From Luzula sylvatica (Eukaryota > Streptophyta > Magnoliopsida > Poales > Juncaceae), in contig OX326958.1 of NCBI GenBank assembly GCA_946800325.1, positions 6,458,001 to 6,522,000 on the forward strand: DNA of 64,000 bases, read 5' to 3'. A program made the position numbers and the translations under genes. The notes beneath the pieces were generated by a model that was given only the letters and a program-made list of their open reading frames with translations, did not search any database and had not been told where the DNA came from. Positions 43,300 to 55,337 of this stretch are shown piece by piece; the first letter of the stretch is position 1, and each line of letters starts with the position of its first letter.

Positions 43300-44161
43300 T
43301 ACAAACCTCCCAGAATAAAGTCCATAAACAACAAAAAGTTGTTTATATTGTAAACAAGCTTACAAAGCTAAAAAAATGAAGTCTGTAAACAATAAAAAAT
43401 TGTTTCTCAAGATAAATAACAAGACGATTGTTTGCAAATTCCTTTGCGAAAGCACTGCACTAGGATGGGGGTCGTGTGTCACTCCTTGTTGCGAGCAGGA
43501 TGAGGTCGAGGTTCACCCTTGTTTGGCAGTTCGTGCGATGGACTTGGTTCCCCCGTTCTTTGGTTTCTGCAAATTTGCATGTCAGCCATTTTGCGACTGA
43601 GCCCTTATAAATTGTTTAATTAGTTTGTGAGAAGTTGTGTATACCTTTTTTGTTGGGACTAGATAATTTCCACATCTGGGAGATAAGAAAAGGCAAACAA
43701 AATAATGAGCATAGTTGGTAGTAGAACAAATATGTAAAAAATTGCAAGTTTAGAACAGGGAAAACTATTAATTTACGAAACAATTCGCAGTGAAAAAGCG
43801 CGTTAAGCATGAAGGCTTCCATCCCTCGCTCCGATTCCTCTCTAGTTGGACACATTCCCTCAACCACAAATTCGCATTAAAATCAGAAGTACCCATTTCA
43901 GATTTCGAGAGTTTATTTGAAAATATCCTTACATTCGTTTTGCCGAAAAAAAATCGAATATAATCCAACAAATAACAAACTAAACAAACAGACTACTAAC
44001 AAATGTACCAATAGTCAATAACAAAACTTGTGAAATCCCATTTCATAATTCATAACACAAATTCTGAAATCTCATTTCACTGAAATTAATACATCAAACT
44101 TTCCTAACCCTAAATTTCACAATTCCATTTGAAAAGATTTAACCTGTTAAACAGAGCTAGA
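43300..44161. other. Non-coding, downstream of the Crooked-neck gene
   Basis: AACAA..TTGTTTA..GTAAACAA..TTTACAAA words repeat two to three times between 43260 and 43400. A somewhat GC-richer stretch at 43450-43605 codes for nothing I recognise. The rest is presumably the 3' UTR of the Crooked-neck gene. Confidence 0.4.
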
Positions 44162-46595
44162 CTAGTCCTCGTCAGACCCAACCTTTTGCTTCTTCCACTT
44201 ATACGCCATTTCGAGAATCTTCAAACTCGGCGCCATCGCCACATCGTCAGGGAAAATATAATCAATATACTCCTCAAACCTACAATATTAATTATTATTA
44301 TTATTTCACAATCAAATCACAAAAATATCAAAAAAATAAGGACAAAACTGAAATTGAATACGTACCCAGCTGGCGCACCGTCGTCAGTAGAAATACCTCT
44401 CTTTCTCTTGACTTTGCGCGGAAGCTTCTTCTGTACGATACTGACATCTCCCAAACTTCCAAATGCACTTTCCATATTCAACCATTCTTCTAGAAGCATC
44501 GCTCTCTCTTCCTTCAGCTCTGGCGCGGTATTTCTCAAATGCTCGAACGCCCTCTCGAATATTGCTCGAGATCTGCGCACTCGGTCCATCTGCTCAGTCT
44601 GGTGCGCCTCAGAATTCGTGTCAGAAGTTTCGTCAGATTCGTCAGCACCGGCAGAGGCTTCGAATTTGGCATAACTCAACCAAACTTTCAAATGCCTCGT
44701 TCTGTCCAGCAATCTCTCATACAGCTGTCTCGTCCTCTCCATTTCTCCCTCTGTTATTTCAAAATCTATATATGCCTGATAAAACATTAAAGACTGTTCA
44801 GTATACGAATTTCATTTGCACGAATCTCGATGCAGATATTAGGGTTTACCTTCCAGAGGAGTTCAGGCATGTCGAGAGCGGGCTGAGCAATGGCGAGTTC
44901 GTAAATAGCTCGAGCTCGTTCTGTCTCGCTAAGGGACCTCTCCAGTTCGGCGTACTTAGTCCACGCATAACAATTCGCTGGATTCCACTCTAAATACTTC
45001 TCGTATAATTTTCGACACCTATCCAAATTCCCCAATTGCAACTCTATCTCGATATACTTCTTGAATATCTATCAAAAAGAAAATGTTAAACATGGTATTG
45101 CATATATATTTTAATTAAATTAAATAAATGAATGAAGAAAAATTACTTTATCTTTTGGAGCTCTGCCAATTGCATTTCCTAAAATACGACGAGCTTTATC
45201 GAGATTCTTCTGTCGAATTTCAAACTGCGCAGCCAAAAGCCAAATCTTTGCAAACGAGAATTTTTTATGTGGTATTAAATTGAGGCACACTCTGTAAACG
45301 TCTCGAGTCCTTTCAAAATCGTTTGCTTCGAGTTCCTCGTAAAGCGCGTAATTAATCCACAAGTAAATATATCTCGTCCAATACCGCTTCTCCTCTGCAG
45401 GCGGCACGTTTGCGATGGCACGCTCGTAAATTTCTCTAATCGCAGACTGGTCCCTCACGCTTTCCTCGAGTCGAGCGTAATCAAACCACGAATCGTAGTT
45501 CATTGGGTTGGCTCGAACCTCTTCCTCGTATTGGATTCGTCTTTTTCCGACTATCGCGTCCTCGATTCCTTCTTTGTCTCCGTATTGTTTCTCGAACGCA
45601 ATATATTTTCTGTTCAAGTCCTCAGCGCGTGATTTGGGGACCTTATCGATGGCTTGTCTGTAAATCATTCTGGCTCGTTCGGTTTCTTTGCAGCGTTCTT
45701 CGAATTCGGCAAAGTGGATGAAGAAGGTCTCGGCATCCTCGTCATCGATGAAGAGCTTCGAAGCGTCCTCGTACACGAGTCGGGCTCGCGCAATTTCACC
45801 ATGCTTCATTTCGAATTTTGCATATCTGATGAAGGATTCGGGTCTTGGGTGACACGTCACGAACCGCTCGTATATTTGTCTCGCTCTTTCTGTTTCCCCG
45901 TATCTGAAATTGTATATCAGGGTTGTTAGAAATTTTGAATTTTTTGAGATTCTATAAGTGAGGAAATTGAGATAGAAGTAGTACCTGAGTTCGAACTTGA
46001 TGTAAGATAGCCAGCCCTGAGTGTCGGGTTGCCAGGTCATCCATCTCTCAAACACCTGGCGAGCCGCAGGGACGTTTCCAAGAACCTCTTCCATGTGTAT
46101 GTATTTGTACCAGAGCTGATCTACGCGGGGCAGAAGTTGAACTGCACGATCCCAGATATTTCTTGCATGGTTTACAAATCTGTTCTTCATTTCGAATTCG
46201 GCGTACTTCAGCCATAATGTGTGGTTCCTGTAATCGACTTCTAGAGCGCGCTCCCAGACAGATCTGGCACGAGGATAGTCTTTCTGGCTCTCTTCCCACT
46301 GTGCGTACTTCACCCAGACGGAGATATTCCATCTAACTCTTCTGATCAAGTCCTCGTATTCCTTCCTTTTTCGCAATCTATACTCTCCAAGCTCGACGGA
46401 ATCGGTAATTTTTTGCTTCGGCGGGCGGATTTCTGGTTCCTGCCTTTCTCTGGCTTCACGGAGAATTTGCTCGGCGGTGATCTGGACCTGCGCCGGCGTC
46501 TTGTTCTTGACCCGAGTCGCCCGAGGCAGCTTAACCTCGGTCTCTCGCTTGGTAAGGAAGCCTCGGGAGGCAGCATCGGCATCGTTGTTCGCCAT
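44162..46595 (-). CDS. CRNKL1/CLF1-like: Crooked-neck-like pre-mRNA splicing factor (CLF1/SYF3 family)
   Basis: A nuclear scaffold of the spliceosome; in the family it belongs to the Prp19/NineTeen complex and is needed for activation. Five exons on the minus strand: 46595-45985, 45903-45147, 45068-44850, 44775-44366, 44279-44162. All junctions are GT-AG and in phase, giving 704 residues, close to the usual plant length. The protein is a string of HAT (half-TPR) repeats, seen as W..YA.FE and ARxxYER patterns (for example [55 protein letters not shown]). The C-terminus is acidic/basic ([20 protein letters not shown]). I start at [12 protein letters not shown]; an in-frame ATG at 46703 would add 36 residues that do not look conserved. 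The only clearly intact single-copy host gene here. Confidence 0.93.
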
Positions 46596-47189
46596 TAGGG
46601 TTTGACGACTCGAGGGAAGAGAAAAAGGAGCGCGTGGGGAACGGGATGATTCTAGCGAAAACAAGGACAAATTTGAAACAATAACAATATTAATCTCTAT
46701 CATACAAACAATTTTAAGATCTTATATTAACGTTGGGAGTAATATTTGATTAAATGAGTAACAGTACAAGAAAAATTATAACAGTAACAATACTTTTTTA
46801 ATTAACAGTAACAATACCAAAGATTAAATGTGTGGGTGGATATTAAACTCTTACGAACAGTAATAATACAAGTTATACAACAATACTGTTTGAAAACAAT
46901 AACAGTTTATGAAATCGCAAAAAATGTCAAAAACCAAAAACAGTTCAATTAACATTGTTTTTAGAGTAAAAAAAAAACAGAAACGATTTTTAGATCCATT
47001 AAACAGTAACAATACCTTGATTTTGTTATGTGAAGAGAGGAGGGAGAGGATGAACTCGTCTATGTCTGAGGCGTCGTCGTCACATCACCTCGTCACATCA
47101 TCTCGCCGAGAGGAAGGAAGAGAACAGGCGTCGCGGTAGGCGGATTTCCCTGGGTGAAAAGAGGTAGGTGAGAGGGCGCCGCGGCCGAG

Positions 47190-47223
<34 letters not shown>

Positions 47224-48180
47224 GGGCGGAATGGGGTTAGGGTTAGGTTTAAGAGTGATGAGTTATTTTTTGGGCTGGGCCAGATGATAGTTGGGTATAT
47301 AAAGGAGTAATTTGTAAATAATTTATTAATGGAGGGTATATGTGCAAAAGTGTTCGAACCGAGCTGGCTCGCGAGCCGAACAACACTCAGCTCGAGCTCG
47401 GCTCGATTCTGGCTCGAGCTGGCTCGGCTCGGCTCGAAAAATTCGAGCCAATTTTCGAACGAGCTATTTTTGAACGATCTTCGAACCGAACTCGAACGAA
47501 CGTTCGAGCCGAGCTTTTTTTGCCAGCTAATACAGACGTCAAGGAAGAAAGAGAGAGGAAGTAGAGGTTGGGCCGTGGGACCAGAATATGTAGAAGGAAA
47601 AATTAGCCTATTTCTTTTTAACATGAATGTTTAGGTTGATTGTACAGTTTTATAATGATTATGAACCATTGATTAGTTTTTTTTTTTTTTTGGTTATGTT
47701 TTTACAGGTTAAGAAAGGCGAACACATGTAAAAAGAACAAATGTAAAAATACTTTTTTATGAAACACGTAACTTTCAGAACCGAGACAATAAAACTCGAT
47801 TTGAAATTTCTCTAAAAAAAAAAAAAAAAAAAAATCATTTTCTTAAAAAGATATACCATAAAACATTGTGTACCCTTCCCGTTAAGGAAATATAAGAAAA
47901 ATTGAGATATGTAAACGTATTATTAATTTATAAAATTATGTTGATTCAAATATTTGGTTCGGTCCAAAAACTGATATTTTTCAGTTTACTCGATTTGGTT
48001 TTGTATTTTGAAAATCGATTAAATCGAACCGACCGGATAAACAAACAATATCATGTTTGCAACTGAACTAAATAAATAATAAAAAAACCAAACCGATTGA
48101 ATTTGATCGGTTCGTTATGTTCACGAATAAATACAATCTTTTACCCTCCAATGAGTACAAGCATGAATTATATCGTGTTA
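46596..48180. other. Upstream region of the Crooked-neck gene and repeats
   Basis: Promoter side of the gene up to about 47100, including a (GA)n run at about 47196-47221. At 47340-47520 the DNA is built from GCTCGAGCTCGGCTCG-like words, and at 47950-48110 from GGTTCGGTT-like words. Both are typical interiors of degenerate small plant DNA transposons, but I could not define ends. A 20-base A run sits at 47814-47834. Confidence 0.4.
47843..47938 (+). repeat. Dispersed repeat, copy 1
   Basis: About 96 bp beginning TTAAAAAGATATACCATAAA, found again at 54191-54286 with one or two changes. No coding content. Confidence 0.8.
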
Positions 48181-48188
48181 ATTTAACA

Positions 48189-49835
48189 CAGGGCCGGTCC
48201 CGAGTTTTGGACGACCCGAGACCTATTTTAAAAACAGACCCCTTAATTATTGTTTTAAAAGAAATCATAAGCAACAAACAAAATTGAGTTTAATCATATT
48301 CAAAACAAAACACATTTTTTTAATATTCAGAATTACAAATTACAATTTATTTAAATATTACTCTTCTTGCATTTTTGGAAGCAAAAGTATCAACCACATT
48401 TGTATAATCAATTTCTTCTATCAAACTATTTTCTATCGATAATAAAGTCAAACCATTTAATCTTTCTTGTGACATTGTTGATCTAAGATAGTTCTTAATT
48501 AACTTTAGCTTTGAAAAGCTCCTTTCTCCCGAGTATCGTCAAAAGCACTCTAAATGCATTCCAAGTATTTGGATAACAAGTCTCGGTGTGCTTCAAAAAA
48601 TTGAGCACTTCGATTGGTTTTTTTACTCCTTTTGGCAACACAAATTTCAAACATTTCAACTCCACGTACAAGTCATTTCCATCAATATCCGAAACTCCGT
48701 CGTGCTTCAGAAGTTCTTCAAGATTAATGCAATGATTCTTCAAGCTTTCTTCACTTGAACACGACTTTTCCAAATCGAACAAAAAGCCAAAAGTTTTTTG
48801 ATATTCTTCGAACTGCTTGAATCTAGTGTTGAATGAGGAAATAGCTTGATCGATAATAAACAAAAAGTAGTCCACCCGATGGTTCCGGAGCCATGATATT
48901 CCAAATTCCTAAATAAATAAATTAAACCAATCCAAGATTAATGCTGAAAAATAAATAAGTCAAAATTCATGGTTAAACTTCAAAATTAAGAGACTTAATT
49001 TATTCTAAATTATAATTGAAATAAAACAAATAACATATCAAGACTAAAAGTCCACTGTTGAAAAATGGAATCTGAAATTTTGGAGAGACTTCAAGTGTAC
49101 TGTTGAAAAATGCAATATGAAATTTATGAGAGAAGGGACCCAAATTAAAACTCTTTATAAAAAAACCATGATTTCAATTCACTCTTGAACACTGAAATTT
49201 CATATTGCATTTTTCTTCATATTGCATTTTTCTGAGAGAAGTCCACCCTTGAAACATGATTTGAGTCCACTGTTGACCCAAATTAAAACTTTTTATAAAC
49301 AAATCATCACTTGAATTCACTGTCGAAAAATAAAATTATACAACCAAGATGAACCATCAAAATCCAAATTATAACTCTTTATAAACAATTAATCTTTACC
49401 TTTAGTTGTTTGAGCTTCGAAAGAGTGGACTCGGAGTCGGAGAGAACGGCGAATGACAGTCGACACAGAGGGAGAATGGAGACGCAACGACGGCAACGGC
49501 GGCTCGGGCGCTAGTCGTTAGAGGAGCTGCAGCAGGAAGGAACGACGATTTTAGAGGCGATATTTTAGATGTTTTTTCTAGTCTCACGGAGAGAACATTT
49601 GTTTTGGGAAAGAAGGATGAATTCGGATCTAATTTCTGGTCCGTGATTGAAGTTTGGATCCGAAACTGTTTTGGGCTAAAAACAGGCCCGTATTGACAAT
49701 ATTTCCAATAAAAACTGTGAAAATAATTACACATACCAATAAGTATTAATATAGATGGTATATATTATACCAGGCCCCCCAAAAAAATCGACCCCAGGCC
49801 CGGGCCTAGTGGGCCTGGCCCTATGGCCGGCCCTG
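48189..49835 (-). mobile_element. hAT transposon, decayed
   Basis: A 1647-bp element with an exact 8-bp target duplication ATTTAACA (48181-48188 and 49836-49843). Terminal inverted repeats are CAGGGCCGGTCC on the left and CAGGGCCGGCCA read inward from the right, followed by GGCC-rich subterminal sequence. It contains the 3' part of a hAT transposase on the minus strand and little else, so it is an internally deleted derivative. Confidence 0.85.
48347..48875 (-). pseudogene. hAT transposase C-terminal remnant
   Basis: The minus-strand frame 48875-48495 encodes YVELKCLKFVLPKGVKKPIE and FLKHTETCYPNTWNAFRVLL, typical of the C-terminal half of hAT transposases of the zinc-finger MYM/TTF type. A deletion of roughly 16 nt then shifts the frame. 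In the next frame the hAT dimerisation region continues (ERSFSKLKLIKNYLRSTMSQ, RLNGLTLLSIE) to a stop at 48347. The catalytic N-terminal portion is absent. Confidence 0.75.
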
Positions 49836-49843
49836 ATTTAACA

Positions 49844-52144
49844 TATCAATAAAATATCTTAAATGTTGATTTTTTCCTATTATTTTTAATTTTAATATTT
49901 TTTACCCTGTTTCGTATAATAATTATAATTTATTATTATGTCAAGCTATTTTCAAGTTGCTTAATTTGTTTAGCAAGATAAATTAATATTTTTTCCGCCA
50001 AAATATTTTCCGCCAAAATATTTTCAGGGTACATATTTTTTGTATCATCGTGCTTTTAGTTTGATGTTATTTATTTATTTATTTTTGTTAAAAAAAAAAA
50101 TATGACACTCTAAATATTAAAATTATATAAATATAATATATTTTCTTCTTTATTTTACATTAATTGGTGTACTAGTAAAAACATTTTCTATAGTTTTAAA
50201 TTAATAAAAAATACCATGAGGGTTAAGAAAATTATATCTGAAATATAAAGGGTTTTATATAGAAAAATTACATCATCCAATGGTATATTTAATGTTTATA
50301 ATGAGTAAATGAAAAAAAATCCTATTGTTTAGAGATATCTTTTAATATTAAAAATTCTAGGTTTTATAATAAACATATTTGACTAAATTTTTTTAATTTA
50401 ACCTTCGGAATTTTTAAATCTAAATGAAAAATAAATAAAATACTTGATGACGATCTCTAATAATATTGTCAATAGTACTTCTCTTAATTTGAATTCTGAA
50501 TGCTATCTATGAAAAGTTATGGCGTGATTGATATTTTTTGTTTGTATTTAGTTTCAATTGAAAAATTGTGTGCATGGAATCATACTGAAATAATCTTAAT
50601 CCGGCAATTCAAGCTCAAGGGAGGTGCAATAATTGCAAAGTGAATACTACTACATCTCCATTTCGAGGCATAGTGAATGCAAATGAATGCTACTACCATC
50701 ATCTCCATTTCGAGTCATTATCTCTCTATGTTTATTTCGTATAAATGCAGAGGGTTTCACAGACAATTTAAATATCTATGTTGGGTTTGCAGTTCATTGA
50801 GAACGTGATGTTCCCTATTTACCCTTAATTAAATACAAGAGAACCGGCTCAATAGAAAAAATTACCGACTGAGTTCGATTTTCAAGATTTATAGACTTAA
50901 TATCGACTTTAGATCTTAAAGATTGGACGGTTTAAAAAAAATTGGTGTATGGAAGAATTTCTCATTTATTTTACCTTCCTTTTACTTCCCCTCATCTCCT
51001 CTCAAACCAAGCAAATGCTAAATAGAAGATAAATATATCTAATAGTTGATTAATTAGATTCAATTGTTTTTTATATGCATCATGATGCTTATTTTTGTTA
51101 ATTATAGAGGTTGCGAATAATCTATTTTGTTTAAGAATGTTTTTAGATTGGCTAGTACTAGCTCAACCTTCAAATGTTGTCTAATTGTGACTGTAGACTC
51201 AGTGCTTAATTTCTAACACTGTAGAATCAGTGTTTAAGAATGTTTTTAAATTCACTACCATAATATTGATGCGGATAAAGAAGTGGTACAGTTAAGCCTC
51301 ACATAGTTAAATCAGTGCTAAATTTATAACATCCTTATCTCAGTGGAATTTTATTTAATTTTTTATTACTTCTATGGTTTGCTACTTAAGATTAAAATTT
51401 GTTTGTGATTTTCATTCTCTGTTTATATTATTTTCAGTTGGTTGACTCAGAAGCTTTTCAATCCAAATTCATCAACATTAAGAAGTTGCAAAAGAGAAGC
51501 AACGCCCAAAACTAGTGTGGGGTAATTAGTATTAAATATAAGGGTGTTGCTGCTTATTTTCACAAGTGAACAAATCTGTGGTGCAAACAAGAGAGAGAGT
51601 TTTATTCAGAGATGGTTAAATCGTGCTATGTTCAAAAGAATTAAAGATTCACATGAATCATAACTATTGTTAAATATGTGGTGCAAACAATATCATAACT
51701 ATTGTTACACATAAATCATTATCCAGGATTTGTTAAAAAGAATTAAAGATTCATTTAATGCTTTGTTCAATAAACTGTTCTTTGTTATTTTGTATATGGA
51801 CAAGTATTCAATGTAAGTTGTATCTTGTTCTTTATACATGAATAATCCTAGTTAATGACTATAAATCACATGTATCACCAAATCATTTAATGCAAACCAT
51901 ATATATAATCATTTCATAAAATAAAGTTAATATTTTCAACATTGTATTCCACCAAACAAAATATTAAATGCTTGGTTTTTTATCTTCTGTCTTGCTTCGA
52001 TGTTTCTCTGCAAAACTATTCATGAAGGTCAATAAATACATTAAATGCATGTTAAATAGAAAGCCCTAATTACACAAAAACTAAACACTAATTTGGAAAG
52101 GTCAATAAATACACCCTAATTTCACAATATATATGGTATACTAT
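49844..52144. other. No gene recognised
   Basis: 2.3 kb of AT-rich DNA. There are small direct repeats (TTTTCCGCCAAAATATTTTCC near 49990-50020, and two variants of CTACTAC..CATCTCCATTTCGAG at 50640-50715). No convincing frame, RNA gene or element border. Confidence 0.4.
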
Positions 52145-52178
52145 CAGGGGCGGATCTTAGTGAGGGCCGCGGGGGGCG

Positions 52179-52215
<37 letters not shown>
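52145..52215 (+). mobile_element. Truncated hAT-like end joined to a 35-C run
   Basis: CAGGGGCGGATCTTAGTGAG resembles the terminus of plant hAT elements (CAGGGGCGGA...). After about 35 bp it passes into 35 consecutive C (52181-52215). No matching right end was recognised. Confidence 0.35.
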
Positions 52216-52860
52216 TAGGGATGTCAACGAACCCGAATCCAAAATACCCGCGGGTATAAAATGATACCCGAACCCGAACACGCGGGTAACCCGTTACCCG
52301 CGGGTATGCCCGTTACCCGAAATCGCAGAGCATCGTCAGCAGCGAAATCGTCGCCATGAAGGTCCGTCGCATCGTCGCCATGGCCGTCAGCAGCGAAATC
52401 GCCAGGAGCAGCGTCGCCAGGAGCATCGTCGTCGGCAGCAGCGTCGCCAGGAGCATCGTCGTCGGCAGGAGCGAAATCGCCAGAGAGCATCGTCGCCGCT
52501 CGCCAGTCGCATCGTCGCCGTCGCCACTCGCCGGGAGCATCGTCGCCGTCGCCACTCGCCGGGAGCATCGTCGCCGTCGCCACTCGCCATGAAGAAATCG
52601 CCCCTCGTCATGAGAAGGAGGCAGAGGATTGAGGAAGACTGAAGAGGCGACCACGGGAATCTAGGGTTTTAAGTTTTCGGGTACAGGTTCGGATTACCCG
52701 CGGGGCGGGTAGTACTCCGCCCGTACCCGAACCCGAACCCGGAGCGGGTATTTTTTTCGGGTATTACCCGACCCGCGGGTATTTTTTTCGAGTATTACCC
52801 GCCCCGTTCGGGTCGGGTACCCGCGGGTTCGGGTTTCTACCCGGCCCATTGACATCCCTA
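52216..52860. mobile_element. Small DNA transposon inserted in a poly-C tract
   Basis: 645 bp with terminal inverted repeats TAGGGATGTCAA at both ends, flanked on both sides by poly-C (35 and 23 C), so the target duplication is hidden in the C run. Next to the ends are palindromic ACCCGCGGGT words in many copies; the centre (52320-52600) is a tandem array of GTCGCC(A/G)-type units. The TAGGGATGTCAA end type is common in plant hAT MITEs. Confidence 0.7.
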
Positions 52861-52903
52861 CCCCCCCCCCCCCCCCCCCCCCCACACACACACAAGATTT
52901 TCG

Positions 52904-53934
52904 AAGTTTTAAAATTTACATTTTGGTCCAGAGGCCTCAAATTGGTCCTCTTTTTAAAAAAAAATTACATTTTGCTCCTTTTTTTTTTACATTTTGGTCC
53001 TTTATATTTGCATTTTGGTCCTTCAAATCTATATCTATCTATACTTAGTACTAAAGTAGAACAATTTGTTGCCCCCACAATGAGCCACGTCGCCAGGGGC
53101 CTATTAGTAAAAAGAAAATAATTTTTTTATATTTTGGTCCTTTTTTTTTACATTATGGTCCTTTTTTTTAAAAACATTTACGTTTTTGTCCTTTTTTTTT
53201 ACATTTTCGTCCTTTATATTTGCATTTTGGTCCTTCGAAGTTTTAAAATTTACATTTTGGTCCAGAGACCTCAAATTGGTCCTCTTTTTAAAAAAAAATT
53301 ACATTTTGCTCCTTTTTTTTTTACATTTTGGTCCTTTATATTTGCATTTTGGTCCTTCAAATCTATATCTATCTATACTTAGTACTAAAGTAGAACAATT
53401 TGCTGCCCCCACAATGAGCCATGTCGCCAGGGGCCTATTTGTAAAAAAAAAAAATTATTTTACATTTTGGTCCTTTTTTATTTACATTATGGTCCTTTTT
53501 TTTTTTTTAAATTTTCGTCCTTTATATTTGCATTTTGGTCCTTCGAAGTTTTAAAATTTACTTTTTGATCCAGAGGCCTCAAATTGGTCCTTTTTTTTTT
53601 TAAAAATTACATTTTGCTCCTTTTTTTTCACATTTTGGTCCTTTATATTTGCATTTTGGTTCTTCAAATCTATATCTATCTATACTTAGTACTAAAGTAG
53701 AACAATTTGCTGCCCCCATCTATTTTTTTGCATAAGCAAATGCTATTTATACAAATTATATTAGAAAATAATATCTGCGATAGACTAATTTCATGAACCT
53801 TATGCATCTATTGACATCATTATATTTATTAATATATCATGATTAGATTTATTTTGTTCAAACGCATGCGTGTTAATTCTATTTAAATAATTATATAAAA
53901 AACATCCCGCGCAATTGCGCGGGCACAAAGCTAG
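52904..53934 (+). mobile_element. Helitron-like element with three tandem 5' modules
   Basis: The 3' end is classic: an 18-nt hairpin CCCGCGCAATTGCGCGGG at 53906-53923, seven bases, then CTAG at 53931-53934 followed by T. The 5' end TCTATACTTAGTACTAAAG occurs three times, at 53038, 53372 and 53679, each followed by the same GTAGAACAATTTGC segment. Between them lie arrays of an 18-20-bp unit, ACATTTTGGTCCTTTTTT. Non-coding, so non-autonomous. Confidence 0.75.
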
Positions 53935-54190
53935 TTATATGTAACTTTTTTATTTTGGGAGTAGTGTGAATAGTTTCGATATCCGTAGCATTGTTGGACA
54001 GAAAATAAATGAAATATAAGTTTTATGGCACACCGTTTTTCAAAGAATATTAATTGAAGTATTTATTGAATTATTAAATATTTAAGGTAGGAATCAAGTG
54101 TATTAACCAATTAGTGTTAGGTTAAATATGAAGTCTTCATTATTTATTAAAAAGATCTAATTAATTGAAAAGTGATTTTCAATTATTTTT

Positions 54191-54286
54191 TTAAAAAGAT
54201 ATACCATAAAACATTGTCTACCCTTCCCGTTAAGGAAATATAAGAAAAATTGAGATATGTAAACGTATTATTAATTTATAAAATTG
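54191..54286 (+). repeat. Dispersed repeat, copy 2
   Basis: Nearly identical to 47843-47938. It lies between the two Helitron-like elements. Confidence 0.8.
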
Positions 54287-54441
54287 TTAATTTATTATAC
54301 ATGAAAAATTGGAGTTTTTTTCGGTAGACCTTCAACATTTGCTAAGTTGGGCAAGGATATGGAACGGACCTGGCTAGTATGAACTACTCATTTTATTCAA
54401 TTTAGTTTTAGAATATATTTGCTACAAGGGTATTTTGGCTA

Positions 54442-55337
54442 ATTATACTTATGTATAAAGTTGGAAGAAATGGAACTCATACATGAGACCACGTCATCAA
54501 GGACTTTTTTGTAAAAAAAAAAATTAAATTTACATTTTGTTCCTTTTTAGTTTAAAAAATTACATTTCGGTCATTTTTAGTTAAAAAAAATTTCATTTTG
54601 GTCATTTTTATTTATATTTTGGTCCTCTCTTATTTACATTTCGGTCCTTTTTTACATTTTTAAATTTACATTTTGGTCTTTTTTATTTATATTTTGGTCC
54701 TTTTTAATTTAAGTTTATATTTTGGTCTTTTTTATTAACATTTTGGTCCTTTTTAATTTAAGTTTATATTTCGGTCCTTTTATTTATATGTTGGTCTTTT
54801 TTAGTTTTAATCTACATTTTGGTCCTTTTTATTTACATTTCGGTTTTTTTTTACATTTTTTCTTATTTTACATTTGGTCTTTGTTTCCTATTTTACATAC
54901 ATATTAAAATTTGTGAATATGTCCTGATTATATTAATCGAATTTAGAAACACCTGAGCAAATGCTATTTATACAAATTATATTAGAAAATAATATTCGTG
55001 TTAGACTAATTTCGTGAACCTCATACATCTATTGACATCATGATATTTGCAAATATGTCGTGATTACGCGTTAATTCTCACACGCGTTAATTCGCACACA
55101 CGTTAATTCTATTTAAAAAATTATATAAAAAATATAAAGGACACGCGTTAATTCTATTTAAATATGTCATGAGATATTTACATCATAGAACCTCATACAT
55201 CTCAAACCTCATACATCTATTTTATTCATGGGATATTTCGTGAACCTCATACATTCGCGTTAATTCGCACACGCGTTAATTCTATTTAAATAATTATATA
55301 AAAAATATCCTGCGCAATTGCGCGGGGATAAAGCTAG
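54442..55337 (+). mobile_element. Second Helitron-like element, same family
   Basis: The 3' hairpin CCTGCGCAATTGCGCGGG (55309-55326) and CTAG (55334-55337) match the first element, as does the AT-rich run before them. The 5' part, from TATACTTATGTATAAAG, aligns with the first element's start including CACGTC and a GTAAAAAA stretch, but the leading TC is changed. The interior again holds TTACATTTTGGTCC repeats (54520-54900). Non-coding. Confidence 0.65.

Noticed and set aside
46596..46703. An upstream ATG extending the Crooked-neck protein by 36 residues.
   Set aside because: The extension looks like translated leader and the [12 protein letters not shown] start gives the usual family length.
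47085..47624. Open frame of 179 residues on the minus strand.
   Set aside because: It crosses a (GA)n run and a GCTCGAGCTCG-type low-complexity stretch, and shows no domain.
52224..52654. Several overlapping open frames of 74-119 residues rich in Asp, Ala, Arg and Ser on both strands.
   Set aside because: They are translations of the GTCGCC-type tandem repeat inside a small transposon; all frames are open because of the repeat, not because of coding.
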